This document shows positions 35,907-43,955 of a stretch of DNA of 64,000 bases, piece by piece. Both the position numbers and the translations under genes were made by a program. Position 1 is the first letter of the stretch. The number at the start of each line of letters is the position of its first letter. The notes beneath the pieces are model-generated. The model saw only the letters and a program-made list of their open reading frames with translations, searched no databases and had not been told where the DNA came from. The stretch is from Bradyrhizobium sp. CSA207 (GTDB taxonomy: Bacteria; Pseudomonadota; Alphaproteobacteria; Rhizobiales; Xanthobacteraceae), in assembly GCF_029051685.1 (NCBI RefSeq), contig NZ_JAACFT010000007.1, positions 186,001 to 250,000 on the forward strand, written 5' to 3'.

Positions 35907-36060
35907 GCGGCGCTTCCCGGCACCCGGCCTGACCTCGAATCCGGCCCGTTTGAAGGCTGAACCGGTTGATATCTACATAGTATAGGGCAGCGCGCCATGC
36001 GAGCCATTGCGTGTCCCCGGAATTCGACGTAACCAGCCGGAAACCCACTGGAAATCGGGC

Positions 36061-37134
36061 ATGACCGACCGCAAAAACGGCCTCACTTACGCCGATTCAG
36101 GCGTCGATATCGATGCGGGCAACCGCCTGGTCGACCTGATCAAGCCGATGGTGCGCGCCACCGCACGCGCGGGTGCCGACGCCGAGATCGGCGGCTTTGG
36201 CGGCCTGTTCGACCTCAAAGCGGCCGGTTTCAAGGATCCCATCCTGGTCGCCGCCACCGATGGCGTCGGCACCAAGGTCAAGATCGCGATCGAGACCGGC
36301 CTTCATGGCGGCATCGGCATCGACCTCGTCGCCATGAGCGTCAACGACCTCGTGGTGCAGGGCGCCGAGCCGCTGTTCTTCCTGGATTATTTTGCCTGCG
36401 GCAAGCTCGATCCGGAGGCGACCGCGGCGATCGTTGCGGGCGTTGCCGAGGGCTGCCGGGAATCGGGCTGTGCCCTGATCGGCGGCGAGACTGCCGAAAT
36501 GCCCGGCCTCTACAAGGACGGCGATTATGACCTCGGCGGCTTTGCCGTCGGCGCCGCCGAGCGGGGCACGCTGCTGCCGCGCAAGGACATCGCCGCGGGC
36601 GACGCCGTGATCGGGCTGGCCTCGTCGGGCGTGCATTCCAACGGCTTCTCGCTGGTGCGCAAGATCGTCGAGCAGTCCGGCCTCGGCTTCGCCGCACAGG
36701 CCCCGTTCGCGCCGGTCATGACGCTCGGCGGTGCGCTGCTGACGCCGACGCGGCTCTACGTCAGATCCTGCCTGCGCGCCATCCGCGAGACCGGTGCGGT
36801 CAAGGGCCTCGCCCACATCACCGGCGGCGGCTTCACCGACAACATTCCGCGCGTGCTGCCAAAGCACCTCGGCGTCGGCATCGATCTGTCGCGCCTGCCG
36901 GTGCTTCCGGTGTTCAAATGGCTGGCCGCACAGGCCGGCGTCGCCGAGCTGGAAATGCTGCGGACCTTCAATTGCGGTATCGGCATGATCGCAATCGTCG
37001 AGCCGGATAAGGTCGACCAGGCGGTGCAGGTCTTTGCAGACGCGGGCGAGACGGTCGCCGTGCTCGGCCAGGTGATCCCGGCCGAGGGCGACCATCGCGT
37101 CGTCTACAACGGCAACCTCGATCTGGCCCTGTAG
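36061..37134 (+). CDS. purM: Phosphoribosylformylglycinamidine cyclo-ligase PurM
   Basis: ATP-dependent ring closure to aminoimidazole ribonucleotide, step five of purine synthesis. The 357-aa protein starts [25 protein letters not shown] and contains [30 protein letters not shown], and [15 protein letters not shown]. The frame is open upstream to 36007, but the ATG at 36061 gives the conserved start. purN follows after four bases. The divergent gap to the phosphatidyltransferase is about 150 bases. Confidence 0.97.
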   Translation: MTDRKNGLTYADSGVDIDAGNRLVDLIKPMVRATARAGADAEIGGFGGLFDLKAAGFKDPILVAATDGVGTKVKIAIETGLHGGIGIDLVAMSVNDLVVQGAEPLFFLDYFACGKLDPEATAAIVAGVAEGCRESGCALIGGETAEMPGLYKDGDYDLGGFAVGAAERGTLLPRKDIAAGDAVIGLASSGVHSNGFSLVRKIVEQSGLGFAAQAPFAPVMTLGGALLTPTRLYVRSCLRAIRETGAVKGLAHITGGGFTDNIPRVLPKHLGVGIDLSRLPVLPVFKWLAAQAGVAELEMLRTFNCGIGMIAIVEPDKVDQAVQVFADAGETVAVLGQVIPAEGDHRVVYNGNLDLAL

Positions 37135-37138
37135 CCCC

Positions 37139-37792
37139 ATGAAGCGCCGCGTCGCCATCCTGATTTCGGGCCGGGGCTCCAACATGGCTGCGTTGATCAA
37201 GGGCGCGGCCGCCCCGGATTTTCCGGCGGAGATTGCGCTCGTGATCTCGAACAAGGCCGATGCGCCGGGACTCGAAAGGGCCAGGACGAGTGGGGTGAAG
37301 ACGCTGGTGATCGAAAGCAAGCCGTTCGGCAAGGACCGCGCCGCTTTCGAGGCGGTGCTGCAAGCCGCGCTCGATCAGCACGGCATCGAGCTGATTTGCC
37401 TGGGCGGCTTCATGCGGCTGTTTACCGCCGAGTTCACCAGGTCCTGGTATGGCCGGATGCTCAACATCCATCCGTCGCTGTTGCCGTCCTTCCCGGGCCT
37501 CGACCCGCACGGCCAGGCCTTGCGCGCCGGCGTCAAGCTGTCTGGCGCGACGGTTCACTTCGTCATCCCCGAGACCGATGCCGGCCCGATCGTGATGCAG
37601 GGTGCGGTGCCGGTCAGCGATAACGACACGGCGGATACGCTCTCGGAGCGCATCCTCGAAGTCGAGCACCGCATCTATCCCGAAGCGCTGCGGTTGCTCG
37701 CCACCGGCAAGGTCCGGATCGAGGGCGATGTCTGCAAGACCGCGGGAAGCGGGCCGTCGGAGAATTTTCTGGTCGCGCCGGTCGTGAGCTAG
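37139..37792 (+). CDS. purN: Phosphoribosylglycinamide formyltransferase PurN
   Basis: Transfers a formyl group from 10-formyltetrahydrofolate to GAR, step three of purine synthesis. The 217-aa protein starts MKRRVAILISGRGSNMAALI and has the catalytic block NIHPSLLPSFPGLDPH and the GATVHFVIPETDAGPIV segment. The purM stop is four bases upstream, so the two are coupled. A 12-bp tandem repeat lies shortly downstream. Confidence 0.97.
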   Translation: MKRRVAILISGRGSNMAALIKGAAAPDFPAEIALVISNKADAPGLERARTSGVKTLVIESKPFGKDRAAFEAVLQAALDQHGIELICLGGFMRLFTAEFTRSWYGRMLNIHPSLLPSFPGLDPHGQALRAGVKLSGATVHFVIPETDAGPIVMQGAVPVSDNDTADTLSERILEVEHRIYPEALRLLATGKVRIEGDVCKTAGSGPSENFLVAPVVS

Positions 37793-37811
37793 GGTAGAGC
37801 CGCGCGGCTAT

Positions 37812-38001
37812 TCAATATAGTTTGCCGGATAGTTTGCCGGATAGTTTGCCGGATAGTTTGCCGGCTCCCCCTTTGCGAACATATCCGAGAATGCGGAAGC
37901 CTTCGGCAGGGTGGTCGGAGGGCTCGAGTTGGAGCACTGCCTCTCGCAACTCAAGCCATTTGGTGTCATTGGCAAACCGAAAAGTAGCCTGATGGCTGAA
38001 T
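37812..38001 (-). pseudogene. Decayed gene fragment ending in a GKLS tandem repeat
   Basis: A minus-strand frame of about 62 codons is open from 38001 to a TGA at 37812-37814. It reads like real protein (TFRFANDTKWLELREAVLQ, then LEPSDHPAEGFRILGYVRKG) but has no start codon; an in-frame TGA lies at 38002-38004. The last 16 residues are GKLS repeated, produced by the 12-bp tandem repeat at 37817-37864. I read it as the C-terminal remnant of a lost gene. No family is recognised. It lies beside the toxin-antitoxin pair, so it may be scar material from the same insertion. Confidence 0.45.
37817..37864. repeat. Four exact copies of a 12-bp tandem repeat
   Basis: The unit ATAGTTTGCCGG is repeated exactly four times (37817-37828, 37829-37840, 37841-37852, 37853-37864). 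Because the unit is a multiple of three, the minus-strand frame passes through it as repeated GKLS. Exact copies suggest recent expansion, and the copy number may vary between strains. Confidence 0.95.
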
Positions 38002-38016
38002 CATCGATCAGTTCGC

Positions 38017-38433
38017 TTAAGGCGCGGAAAACGGATCGAGCAATGATACGCCGGCGGCTGCGATATCGGCAACGTTGCGCGTCACCAATGTTAGGCCGTG
38101 TACCTTGGCGGTAGCGGCGAGAAGACTATCAATGAGGGGCAAAGGATTGGGAATTCCAAGGAGCGCCCAGGTCTCAGCGACGGTCTCGTCGATCGGCAAA
38201 ACGCGGTCTGCGAGTCGGGTCCGCATTTGCGCAAACCATCGATCCAGCGATTTCGCCTGTTGCGGATCGTTGCGCCTTTTTAGTTCGATGCCTCGACGAA
38301 TCTCGGCCAGCACCAGGACGCTCGTTCCGATATCCTCTACCGGAGTCTGGTTGACCCAACGAATGACGTTCGGGTCGGCTCGTTCGCGCTTGCGGATTTC
38401 GGAAATAACGTTGGTGTCGAGCAGGAATCTCAC
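38017..38433 (-). CDS. PIN-domain toxin, VapC/FitB-like
   Basis: Predicted RNase toxin of 138 aa. The PIN acidic residues are visible: Asp in FLLDTNVISEI, Glu in VLAEIRRGIE, and Asp in PLIDSLLAATAKVHGL, followed by TRNVADI. Its start overlaps the antitoxin stop (ATGA), a typical toxin-antitoxin arrangement with the antitoxin first. VapC homologues cut tRNA or rRNA; the target here is unknown. FitB-like features (LLDTNVISE, PIDE...WA) are strong. Confidence 0.9.
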   Translation of the reverse strand: MRFLLDTNVISEIRKRERADPNVIRWVNQTPVEDIGTSVLVLAEIRRGIELKRRNDPQQAKSLDRWFAQMRTRLADRVLPIDETVAETWALLGIPNPLPLIDSLLAATAKVHGLTLVTRNVADIAAAGVSLLDPFSAP

Positions 38434-38747
38434 AAATCGACCTCGCGCCAGGCGTCCCGCCGTGGCTGATCGAATACGCCGCTAAAGGCTTCGTCAGGAA
38501 GGTCGGAGCCAAAGACATCGAAGGCGGTCTTGATCTCAGGATTGAGGAGAGCGTTGGCCAGAGTCGATCGAAGTGCGTTAGCCTTTTCGGACTTGTCGCG
38601 CAGCGTTTCAGCCAGAGCGCGGATTAGCTCCGCATCTTTCCTGGGCGTTTGGACTTCCACGCGTACCAAGCCGCGCGCCGCAGCGCGGCGCCGGTGGGTG
38701 CGAGTAGCTTTCCGCTGTGATTTGGTCGCCACTGATCTTGCCTCCAT
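38430..38747 (-). CDS. Antitoxin of the PIN-domain pair
   Basis: Protein of 105 aa directly upstream of the PIN toxin, overlapping it by four bases. It starts MEARSVATKSQRKATRTHRRRAA, a highly basic region that may bind DNA or mark a ribbon-helix-helix-like start (GLVRVEVQTPRKDAELIRALAETL). The C-terminal part, rich in Asp and Glu with DLPDEAFSGVFDQPR, would contact the toxin. The antitoxin identity rests on gene order and overlap more than on a named domain. Confidence 0.8.
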   Translation of the reverse strand: MEARSVATKSQRKATRTHRRRAAARGLVRVEVQTPRKDAELIRALAETLRDKSEKANALRSTLANALLNPEIKTAFDVFGSDLPDEAFSGVFDQPRRDAWREVDL

Positions 38748-38819
38748 CGCTATCCGGTTATATAACCGGAAATTGAGCCAAGTGCGATCCTAAAATCTCT
38801 CTCGCCGCCACAAACAAAA

Positions 38820-38838
38820 CCCCCGGCAGAGCCGGGGG
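38820..38838 (-). terminator. Terminator hairpin downstream of the cold shock gene
   Basis: CCCCCGGC-AGA-GCCGGGGG is a compact GC-rich hairpin. On the minus strand it is followed by TTTTGTTTG, as expected for a rho-independent terminator. It lies just after the csp stop. Confidence 0.8.
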
Positions 38839-38874
38839 CAACGTCATGATCTCTCGCGTGTAAGGTGAGAGAAA

Positions 38875-39081
38875 TCAGGTGACCTTGAGGTTCTCCGCGG
38901 ACGCCTTGCCGCGGTTCTCCACGAGGTCGTATTCAACCACCTGGTTTTCGTTGAGGGTGGAGAGTCCGGCGCGCTCGACGGCAGAGATGTGGACGAACAC
39001 GTCCTTGTCGCTGCCGTTCGGCTTGATGAACCCATAGCCCTTGGTCGGGTTGAACCATTTGACGGTGCCCTTTTGCGGCAT
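38875..39081 (-). CDS. Cold shock protein, CspA family
   Basis: Single-stranded nucleic acid binding protein of 68 aa. RNP1 is seen as KGYGFIKP and RNP2 as VFVHIS, with the usual KWFNPTKGYGFI opening. The C-terminal GKASAENLKVT completes the domain. GGAGGAG lies just before the ATG. The gene has a long leader toward the divergent barrel gene and a strong terminator, typical of cspA genes with mRNA-level control. Confidence 0.95.
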   Translation of the reverse strand: MPQKGTVKWFNPTKGYGFIKPNGSDKDVFVHISAVERAGLSTLNENQVVEYDLVENRGKASAENLKVT

Positions 39082-39460
39082 CGGTAGTCTCCTCCGCTAG
39101 ATACAAAAAAGACGCGGCCGCTTTTCGCGTGCCACGCCACAAACGGGCTTCCGGAAGTCTGTTCGAGTCTTGAATCTCAATGTCGCGAAACGCACAGCCG
39201 AGCGCCAATTCCGATTGTGTCCGATATTGCAACATGAAAATCGCGCGTTAGCAAGCCGTACGCGAATTTCAAGACCAGGTGGGCCGCATCGAGATGCAAT
39301 TTGCGACCTGTGGCAGCGGAACCACAATCGAGGGCAATCGCCCTTGCCTGAGGGCTTGAACCGATTGACGCTCCCTGGCGGTTCAGCACAAATCGCCACA
39401 CGCGCTGCAAGCGCGTGTTGCATTTTTGTGCGCCGCTTTTTTGCTTCAGGATTTGTCGTC
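39082..39460. other. Divergent leader region of csp and the barrel gene
   Basis: About 380 bases. Part is probably the csp 5' leader. CACGCGC (39399-39405) pairs with GCGCGTG (39411-39417) and is followed by TTGCATTTTTG, a hairpin that could attenuate the downstream barrel gene. The + strand frame from 39170 stays open here, but its sequence lacks protein-like character before the signal peptide region. No second gene was called. Confidence 0.4.
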
Positions 39461-40630
39461 ATGTGCTGCCCATCGGAGCCCTCCGGGACACGGCAGACGA
39501 TCGGATTGGGCCGGGTCCGCCGGATCGCGACCGCGATTGCTGTAGGCTTGGCATTCGTTGTGGTGGTGTCGGGGGCCACGCCCGGTTATGCGCAAAGTCC
39601 GACACCCACTCCGACACCCACTCCGACCCCGACGCCCACGCCGTCACCGATCCCGGTTCCGATGCCGACCTCGACCAACTACGACCGGTCGGCCGGCAAT
39701 GCTACGCTCAACCTCGGTTCAGGGTTCTTGGAGCGGCTCGGCAACCAGGCATCGGGCGGCGTCAACCGGGCATTCCGTACCAATCCCGGTGGCGGCGGCG
39801 CCTCCGAGGGCACGGAGGATCCGCGCTACCGCACCTGGTTCGAGGGCTACGGCATCTCGGTCCGGTCCGATGCGCAGGGTGATTTCGTCGGTGACAAGCG
39901 CAAGACCTTTGGCGGCGTCGCCGGCTTTGGCGCGCGGCTGGCGCCGGGCGTCAATATCGGCTTCTCCGTCGACCAGAGCCACACCGACATCGACGTGCCG
40001 CTCGCGCTCCAGTCGGCAACGCTTGACCTGACCCAGCTCGGCTTCAACGGCTCCGTCGACAAGGGGCCGTGGACCTGGGCTTTCGCGGTAGTGCATGGTT
40101 TCGGCAAGGTCCGTTCCAGCCGGGACACCGGCTTTGGCCTGGCGACGGCGGGCTATCGCGCGTCCATCGACGGCGCGCTGACCGAGGTCAGCTATTATTG
40201 GACCAAGGATCAGATGCGGATCGTGCCAAAGGGGGCGCTCGAATATGTCCGCGCCACCAGCGCGGCATTCCAGGAGGCCGGCGGACTTGATCCATTGAAC
40301 GTCGGCTCGACCGCGCTCTCGCGCGCGCGCGTCATGATCGGAGCCGAGATCGGGCGTTACTTCATCTTCGACCGGAAGATTCTGGACCTGTCAGCCTATG
40401 GCAAGTTCGTCGACAATTTCTATCAGAACCTGGGCGCGATCCAGGTCAGCCTGGGAACCGAGAGCATCGTGGTGCCTGGCATCGGCGAGAGCCGCTACGG
40501 CATGGATGCCGGGGCCTCAGCCTCGCTCAGCCTGACCAGCACCGCGCGGCTCTACGTCAATTACGATGCCAAGTTTCGTAACGAGCTGAGGTCGCATCAA
40601 GGCACGGTCGGTTTCGAATATCGCTGGTGA
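39461..40630 (+). CDS. Outer-membrane beta-barrel protein, autotransporter-like
   Basis: Exported protein of 389 aa. A hydrophobic export signal (IATAIAVGLAFVVVVSGATPGYAQ) is followed by a run of Thr-Pro dipeptides and Pro-rich linker, then a barrel of about 290 residues. The barrel has alternating strands ending in VGFEYRW, with a terminal aromatic residue typical of outer-membrane barrels. The barrel region resembles an autotransporter beta domain (YRTWFEGYGISVRSDAQG, then repeated strand pairs), but there is no long passenger. An ATG at 39461 is chosen; the frame is open further upstream. The Thr-Pro segment arises from a short tandem repeat. Confidence 0.8.
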   Translation: MCCPSEPSGTRQTIGLGRVRRIATAIAVGLAFVVVVSGATPGYAQSPTPTPTPTPTPTPTPSPIPVPMPTSTNYDRSAGNATLNLGSGFLERLGNQASGGVNRAFRTNPGGGGASEGTEDPRYRTWFEGYGISVRSDAQGDFVGDKRKTFGGVAGFGARLAPGVNIGFSVDQSHTDIDVPLALQSATLDLTQLGFNGSVDKGPWTWAFAVVHGFGKVRSSRDTGFGLATAGYRASIDGALTEVSYYWTKDQMRIVPKGALEYVRATSAAFQEAGGLDPLNVGSTALSRARVMIGAEIGRYFIFDRKILDLSAYGKFVDNFYQNLGAIQVSLGTESIVVPGIGESRYGMDAGASASLSLTSTARLYVNYDAKFRNELRSHQGTVGFEYRW

Positions 40631-40656
40631 GGCGAAGCCCGGCTACAGAAGCCCGC

Positions 40657-41697
40657 CTATATCGGCGTCGCCGCGACATACCCGGTCAGGCCAAAGCCAT
40701 CGCGCGCGGCCGTCATCATCGGCACCAGCGCGTTCGGATGGATGAACTCGTCGCGGAAGCAGGGATAGGTCTTGGGATCGAAGATCTTCTTCAGCCACTC
40801 GACCACGATCTTGTGGCGCTCGGAGGCGCGAAACTCCTTGTGATAGGTGAGCCAGAGATCGGCGTGGTGGCTGACGCCGAGATCGACCGCAACGAGCGAG
40901 GCGCCGAGCGCGATCGACACCGTTGGCAGGAAGCCAATGCCGGCGCCGCGCTCGACCGCATAGAGTGCACCCACCGAGGAGTTGGTCTTGATCCCGACGA
41001 TGCCTTCGAGCGACGTCAGTCCGAGGATGCGGGCGTAGGCGGTGTCGTCGACCTGCGGCGCGGTCTGCTTCACGATCCTGTGGTTCTTCAATTCGGCAAG
41101 CGTCGCCGGCACGCCGTAGAGGGTTTCGTAATCCTTGGAGACGAAGGGATAGATGTGGAGACGACCGAGCTTGGCGACGATGAGATCGGGATTGGTGGGC
41201 GGCTCGAGCTGGATGGCGATATCGGATTCCAGCCGCGCGACGTCGGCCTGCTCCATGGCGCAGCGCAGATCGACAGCGATCTTGCGGTAGGTCTTCTGAA
41301 AGTCGATCAACCGCGGCAGGATCCAGAAATTGCCGGGGCCTTCCGTCACCGCGATGCGCACGGTGCCGGCCGTATCGTTCGAGGAGCGCGAGGCGCGGCG
41401 AAACACGTTGAAGGCGTGACGCTCCATGTGCGCGACGTCGGCAATCATCGCCGTGCCTTCGTCGCTGAGCGTAAGACCGCTCTGGTCGCGCAGGAACAGC
41501 TTGCAGCCGATGCTTTCTTCGAGCCGGTCGATTCGGCGCATCAGGGTGGTGCTGGTCTGCCCGAGCTCCTCGGCGGCGTTGCGGAAACTTTTATATTTTG
41601 CGCAAGCTAAAAACAGTTTCAAATCGTCCCAGGATGCGCCCAGGGCTTCTTCACGGTGCTGCATCATCGCAGCACCCCGGTGCAATAGTTGCTGCAT
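40657..41697 (-). CDS. LysR family transcriptional regulator
   Basis: DNA-binding regulator of about 346 aa. The N-terminal winged helix-turn-helix is clear (WDDLKLFLACAKYKSFRNAA, then LGQTSTTLMRRIDRLEES). It is followed by the LysR substrate-binding domain, ending GLTGYVAATPI. Start codons at 41697, 41667 and 41664 are all in frame; 41697 has a GGAG but with short spacing, so the start is uncertain. The gene is divergent from the GNAT-GNAT cluster, with only about 80 bases between them, and is the natural candidate regulator of that cluster. Confidence 0.88.
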   Translation of the reverse strand: MQQLLHRGAAMMQHREEALGASWDDLKLFLACAKYKSFRNAAEELGQTSTTLMRRIDRLEESIGCKLFLRDQSGLTLSDEGTAMIADVAHMERHAFNVFRRASRSSNDTAGTVRIAVTEGPGNFWILPRLIDFQKTYRKIAVDLRCAMEQADVARLESDIAIQLEPPTNPDLIVAKLGRLHIYPFVSKDYETLYGVPATLAELKNHRIVKQTAPQVDDTAYARILGLTSLEGIVGIKTNSSVGALYAVERGAGIGFLPTVSIALGASLVAVDLGVSHHADLWLTYHKEFRASERHKIVVEWLKKIFDPKTYPCFRDEFIHPNALVPMMTAARDGFGLTGYVAATPI

Positions 41698-41774
41698 ACT
41701 CCTGATCCCCAACCGCTAAGCTCCTCGGCAAAGCGGGGCACGAAAGCGTCAAACGATAGAGGGGCGGCATCGGT

Positions 41775-42386
41775 ATGGAAAGAGGCTGGTTTGCCGCAAG
41801 GCATGATTTCGACGCGCTGCCGCTCAGTCCGGACATTGAGGTCCGGTGCGCGAGATTTTCCGAAATTGACGCGCTTTCCGACATGGCGCGCCGCCTGGTG
41901 CCGGGGGTCCAGCTCGGAACGGCGGAGCTTGAAAGCTACTTCACGTTCGATCCCGAGAGCATCCTGACCTTCAGACGGAGGGGCGATCTGCTTGGCGGCA
42001 TGGCCTTTTTGTTTCTGAACGATCGCGGACACGATGCACTGCTGCTCGACGAGATCTGCCTGACCGCGCCCGAGACGCGCTACCTCGCTTCCGCGACGGA
42101 GGCGGTTGCAGCTGTCTATATCTGGGCGATCGCGGCGACGGGACGCGGCGTCGCCGGCCTCGGCAAGGCGGCTGCGCATCTGCGCCAGGCGCGGTTTCGC
42201 GGCGCCGATTGCTATGCACAGCCTTCGACCGCAGCCGGACGCGACATCATGAGGGCGACCGGCTTCCAACCCGTGCCGAGCTTCCAACCCGACCTCTGGT
42301 GTTACGAGCGGCCCTGGAACCGGCGGCCGATGCGCTTGCCGGGCTCCATCATCCAAGCAAGGAGTTTTGCAGATGCACGGCACTAG
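41775..42386 (+). CDS. GNAT-like acyltransferase family protein (first of pair)
   Basis: Protein of 203 aa, first gene of the cluster divergent from the LysR regulator. The fold looks GNAT-like: IEVRCARFSEIDALSDMARR at the start, a YFTF..ILTFRRRGDLLGGMAFLF strand pair in the middle, and GRDIMRATGFQPVPSFQPDLWCYE near the end. The acyl-CoA-binding motif is weak, so catalytic activity is uncertain. It overlaps the next GNAT gene by 14 bases. The two proteins together may form a heterodimer or sequential pair. No function is assigned. Confidence 0.7.
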   Translation: MERGWFAARHDFDALPLSPDIEVRCARFSEIDALSDMARRLVPGVQLGTAELESYFTFDPESILTFRRRGDLLGGMAFLFLNDRGHDALLLDEICLTAPETRYLASATEAVAAVYIWAIAATGRGVAGLGKAAAHLRQARFRGADCYAQPSTAAGRDIMRATGFQPVPSFQPDLWCYERPWNRRPMRLPGSIIQARSFADARH

Positions 42387-42993
42387 AATTCCTCTCGCCA
42401 AGCCGGACTCCCGCGCCATCAGCATCAGGATTGCGCGCGATCCCAGCGATCTCATGCTCGTCACCGCCATCCGCTCCGCGGTCTATCTCGCAGAGCAGGA
42501 TTGTCCGTTCGACGAGGAGTTCGACGGCAACGACATGGTGGCCGCGCATTTCATCGGCTTCGTCGGCAACGAGCCTGCGGGCTGCCTGCGGGTGCGCTTC
42601 TTCGGCGATTTCGCCAAGGTGGAGCGGCTCGCGGTGCGCCATCAATATCGGCGCTCGCGCGTCTCGTTCAAGCTGGTGCAGGCGAGCGTCGATTACGTGA
42701 AGCGCAAGGGGTTCCGCAAGATTTACGGCCAGGCCCAGGACCGGCTGGTCGACTTCTGGGCCCATTTCGGCGCCAAACCGCTCGGCCACAACCGCAAGAT
42801 CACCTTCTCCGATTTCTCCTACACGGAGATGGTGCTGGAGATCGAGCCGGGACCGGACGCGATCACGCTGGACAGCGATCCCTATGTGATCATCCGCCCC
42901 GAGGGCGATTGGGACCGGCCGGGCGTGCTCGATGCCTCGGCGGGACGGGCCGTGACGTCACCGTTGAGGGACGTCGCGCTCGCCGGTCGTTGA
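42373..42993 (+). CDS. GNAT family acetyltransferase (second of pair)
   Basis: Protein of 206 aa with a clearer GNAT fold: IARDPSDLMLVTAIRSAVYL at the start, VGNEPAGCLRVRFFGDFAKVERLAVRHQYR (motif A region) and LVDFWAHFGAKPLG near the C terminus. An AAGGAG sits before the ATG at 42373; a TTG at 42367 is also possible. Overlap with the upstream gene points to translational coupling. Substrate unknown; autoinducer- or polyamine-type acyl transfer is possible but not shown. Confidence 0.8.
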   Translation: MHGTRIPLAKPDSRAISIRIARDPSDLMLVTAIRSAVYLAEQDCPFDEEFDGNDMVAAHFIGFVGNEPAGCLRVRFFGDFAKVERLAVRHQYRRSRVSFKLVQASVDYVKRKGFRKIYGQAQDRLVDFWAHFGAKPLGHNRKITFSDFSYTEMVLEIEPGPDAITLDSDPYVIIRPEGDWDRPGVLDASAGRAVTSPLRDVALAGR

Positions 42994-43018
42994 AACTGGT
43001 GCAGCCGCGCGCAAGATA

Positions 43019-43582
43019 ATGCTGGTTTCCATTCACGACGATCCGCCAATCCTGGTCTGCGCGGATCTCCAGGTCGAATATCTGACCCAGGGGCGTCGCC
43101 ACGTCATCCTCGATGGCGACGCCGCCACGTCGCGTTGCCTGGAACTGCTGACGCTGTGGCGCGGCCGTCTCTGGCCGGTGATGCATTTGAAGCGCATCGC
43201 GCAGGCGGCGTGGTTCAATCCGGCATCGAGGCTGACCGATTGGATTGCCGAGGCGAAGCCGCGACCGGGCGAGATGACGTTCGAGCACCCGTTGCCGTCG
43301 GCCTACAGCTCGCCGCGGTTCGTGGACTACATGTCCAATATCCGCAACACGCGCTGCGTGCTGACGGGCTTTTCCCTGGACGAGACCATCCTGGCCACGG
43401 TGGTCGAGGGGTTTCACCGCAGCCATCGCTACCAGGTGGCAGGCGACGCCGTGGCGTGCCGGCAGCCCAATGAGGGCGATCCGGCCGCCTACAAGCAGGC
43501 AGTGGTGAATGTCATCGGCAATTTTGCTACAATCCATTCCAGCGCCGAACTGATTAAGACCAGCGGCGCCGTCGCGGTGTAG
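43019..43582 (+). CDS. Isochorismatase-fold protein with altered active site
   Basis: Protein of 187 aa with the cysteine-hydrolase (isochorismatase) fold. The first catalytic Asp is present in LVCADLQVEY (Asp16). At the position where family members have a Lys, this protein has His90 (FEHPLPSAY). At the nucleophile position, normally Cys in the ...TDVCVLAT motif, it has Thr123 (GFSLDETILAT). Two of three catalytic residues are therefore replaced, which argues against ordinary hydrolase activity. It may be a binding or regulatory subunit. It lies 25 bases after the second GNAT gene. Confidence 0.8.
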   Translation: MLVSIHDDPPILVCADLQVEYLTQGRRHVILDGDAATSRCLELLTLWRGRLWPVMHLKRIAQAAWFNPASRLTDWIAEAKPRPGEMTFEHPLPSAYSSPRFVDYMSNIRNTRCVLTGFSLDETILATVVEGFHRSHRYQVAGDAVACRQPNEGDPAAYKQAVVNVIGNFATIHSSAELIKTSGAVAV

Positions 43583-43616
43583 GCGGACGCGATCGGCGGA
43601 TGGACAGGGTGATACA

Positions 43617-43784
43617 TTGTCGCGGGGCGAAGAGCTGAAGGAGCTGGCGGCCGACTTGTTGCGCGCCATCGAGAGGGCACGCCGTGTCGGCCTGCCCACC
43701 ACTGTCTATCTGCTCGCGATGGCGCTGGTCGAGGTCAGGGAAGCCGCCGACGCCGCCGACGGCGAGGACGACGGCGCAGCCTGA
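43617..43784 (+). CDS. Small hypothetical protein (55 aa, TTG start)
   Basis: A 55-aa frame after the isochorismatase-like gene. It reads as an amphipathic helix pair, SRGEELKELAADLLRAIERA then VGLPTTVYLLAMALVEV, followed by an acidic tail (EAADAADGEDDGAA). The start would be a TTG; no ATG is in frame. The regular helical pattern and clean stop suggest real coding. It may belong to the same transcript as the GNAT cluster. Function unknown. Confidence 0.5.
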   Translation: MSRGEELKELAADLLRAIERARRVGLPTTVYLLAMALVEVREAADAADGEDDGAA

Positions 43785-43788
43785 GGCC

Positions 43789-43818
43789 GAACCCGAATCT
43801 GAACCCGAATCTGAACCT
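43789..43818. repeat. Short tandem repeat of GAACCCGAATCT
   Basis: Two exact copies of the 12-mer (43789-43800 and 43801-43812) and a partial third follow the stop of the small ORF. This resembles a decayed Glu/Pro/Ser repeat, perhaps an older extension of the small protein. Confidence 0.6.
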
Positions 43819-43955
43819 CAGTCCTGGCCTCACGTGTGCCGCTTTGTGCAACGCTGCTGGGCGTTTGCTGCCGACGAATTGGCGTTGCAACTTGTCCGCT
43901 CTCGCAATAGCCAAGTGATGACGCCGGCTACGTGACGACTTAAGGATCCCCGCAA

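Noticed and set aside
37793..38016. Possible CRISPR-like array from the 12-bp repeats after purN
   Set aside because: The repeats are directly adjacent with no spacers, so they are a simple tandem repeat and not a CRISPR array.
41713..41774. LysR-type operator (T-N11-A) between LysR and the GNAT gene
   Set aside because: I looked for a T-N11-A palindrome in the gap and found none convincing; a site may exist but cannot be supported.
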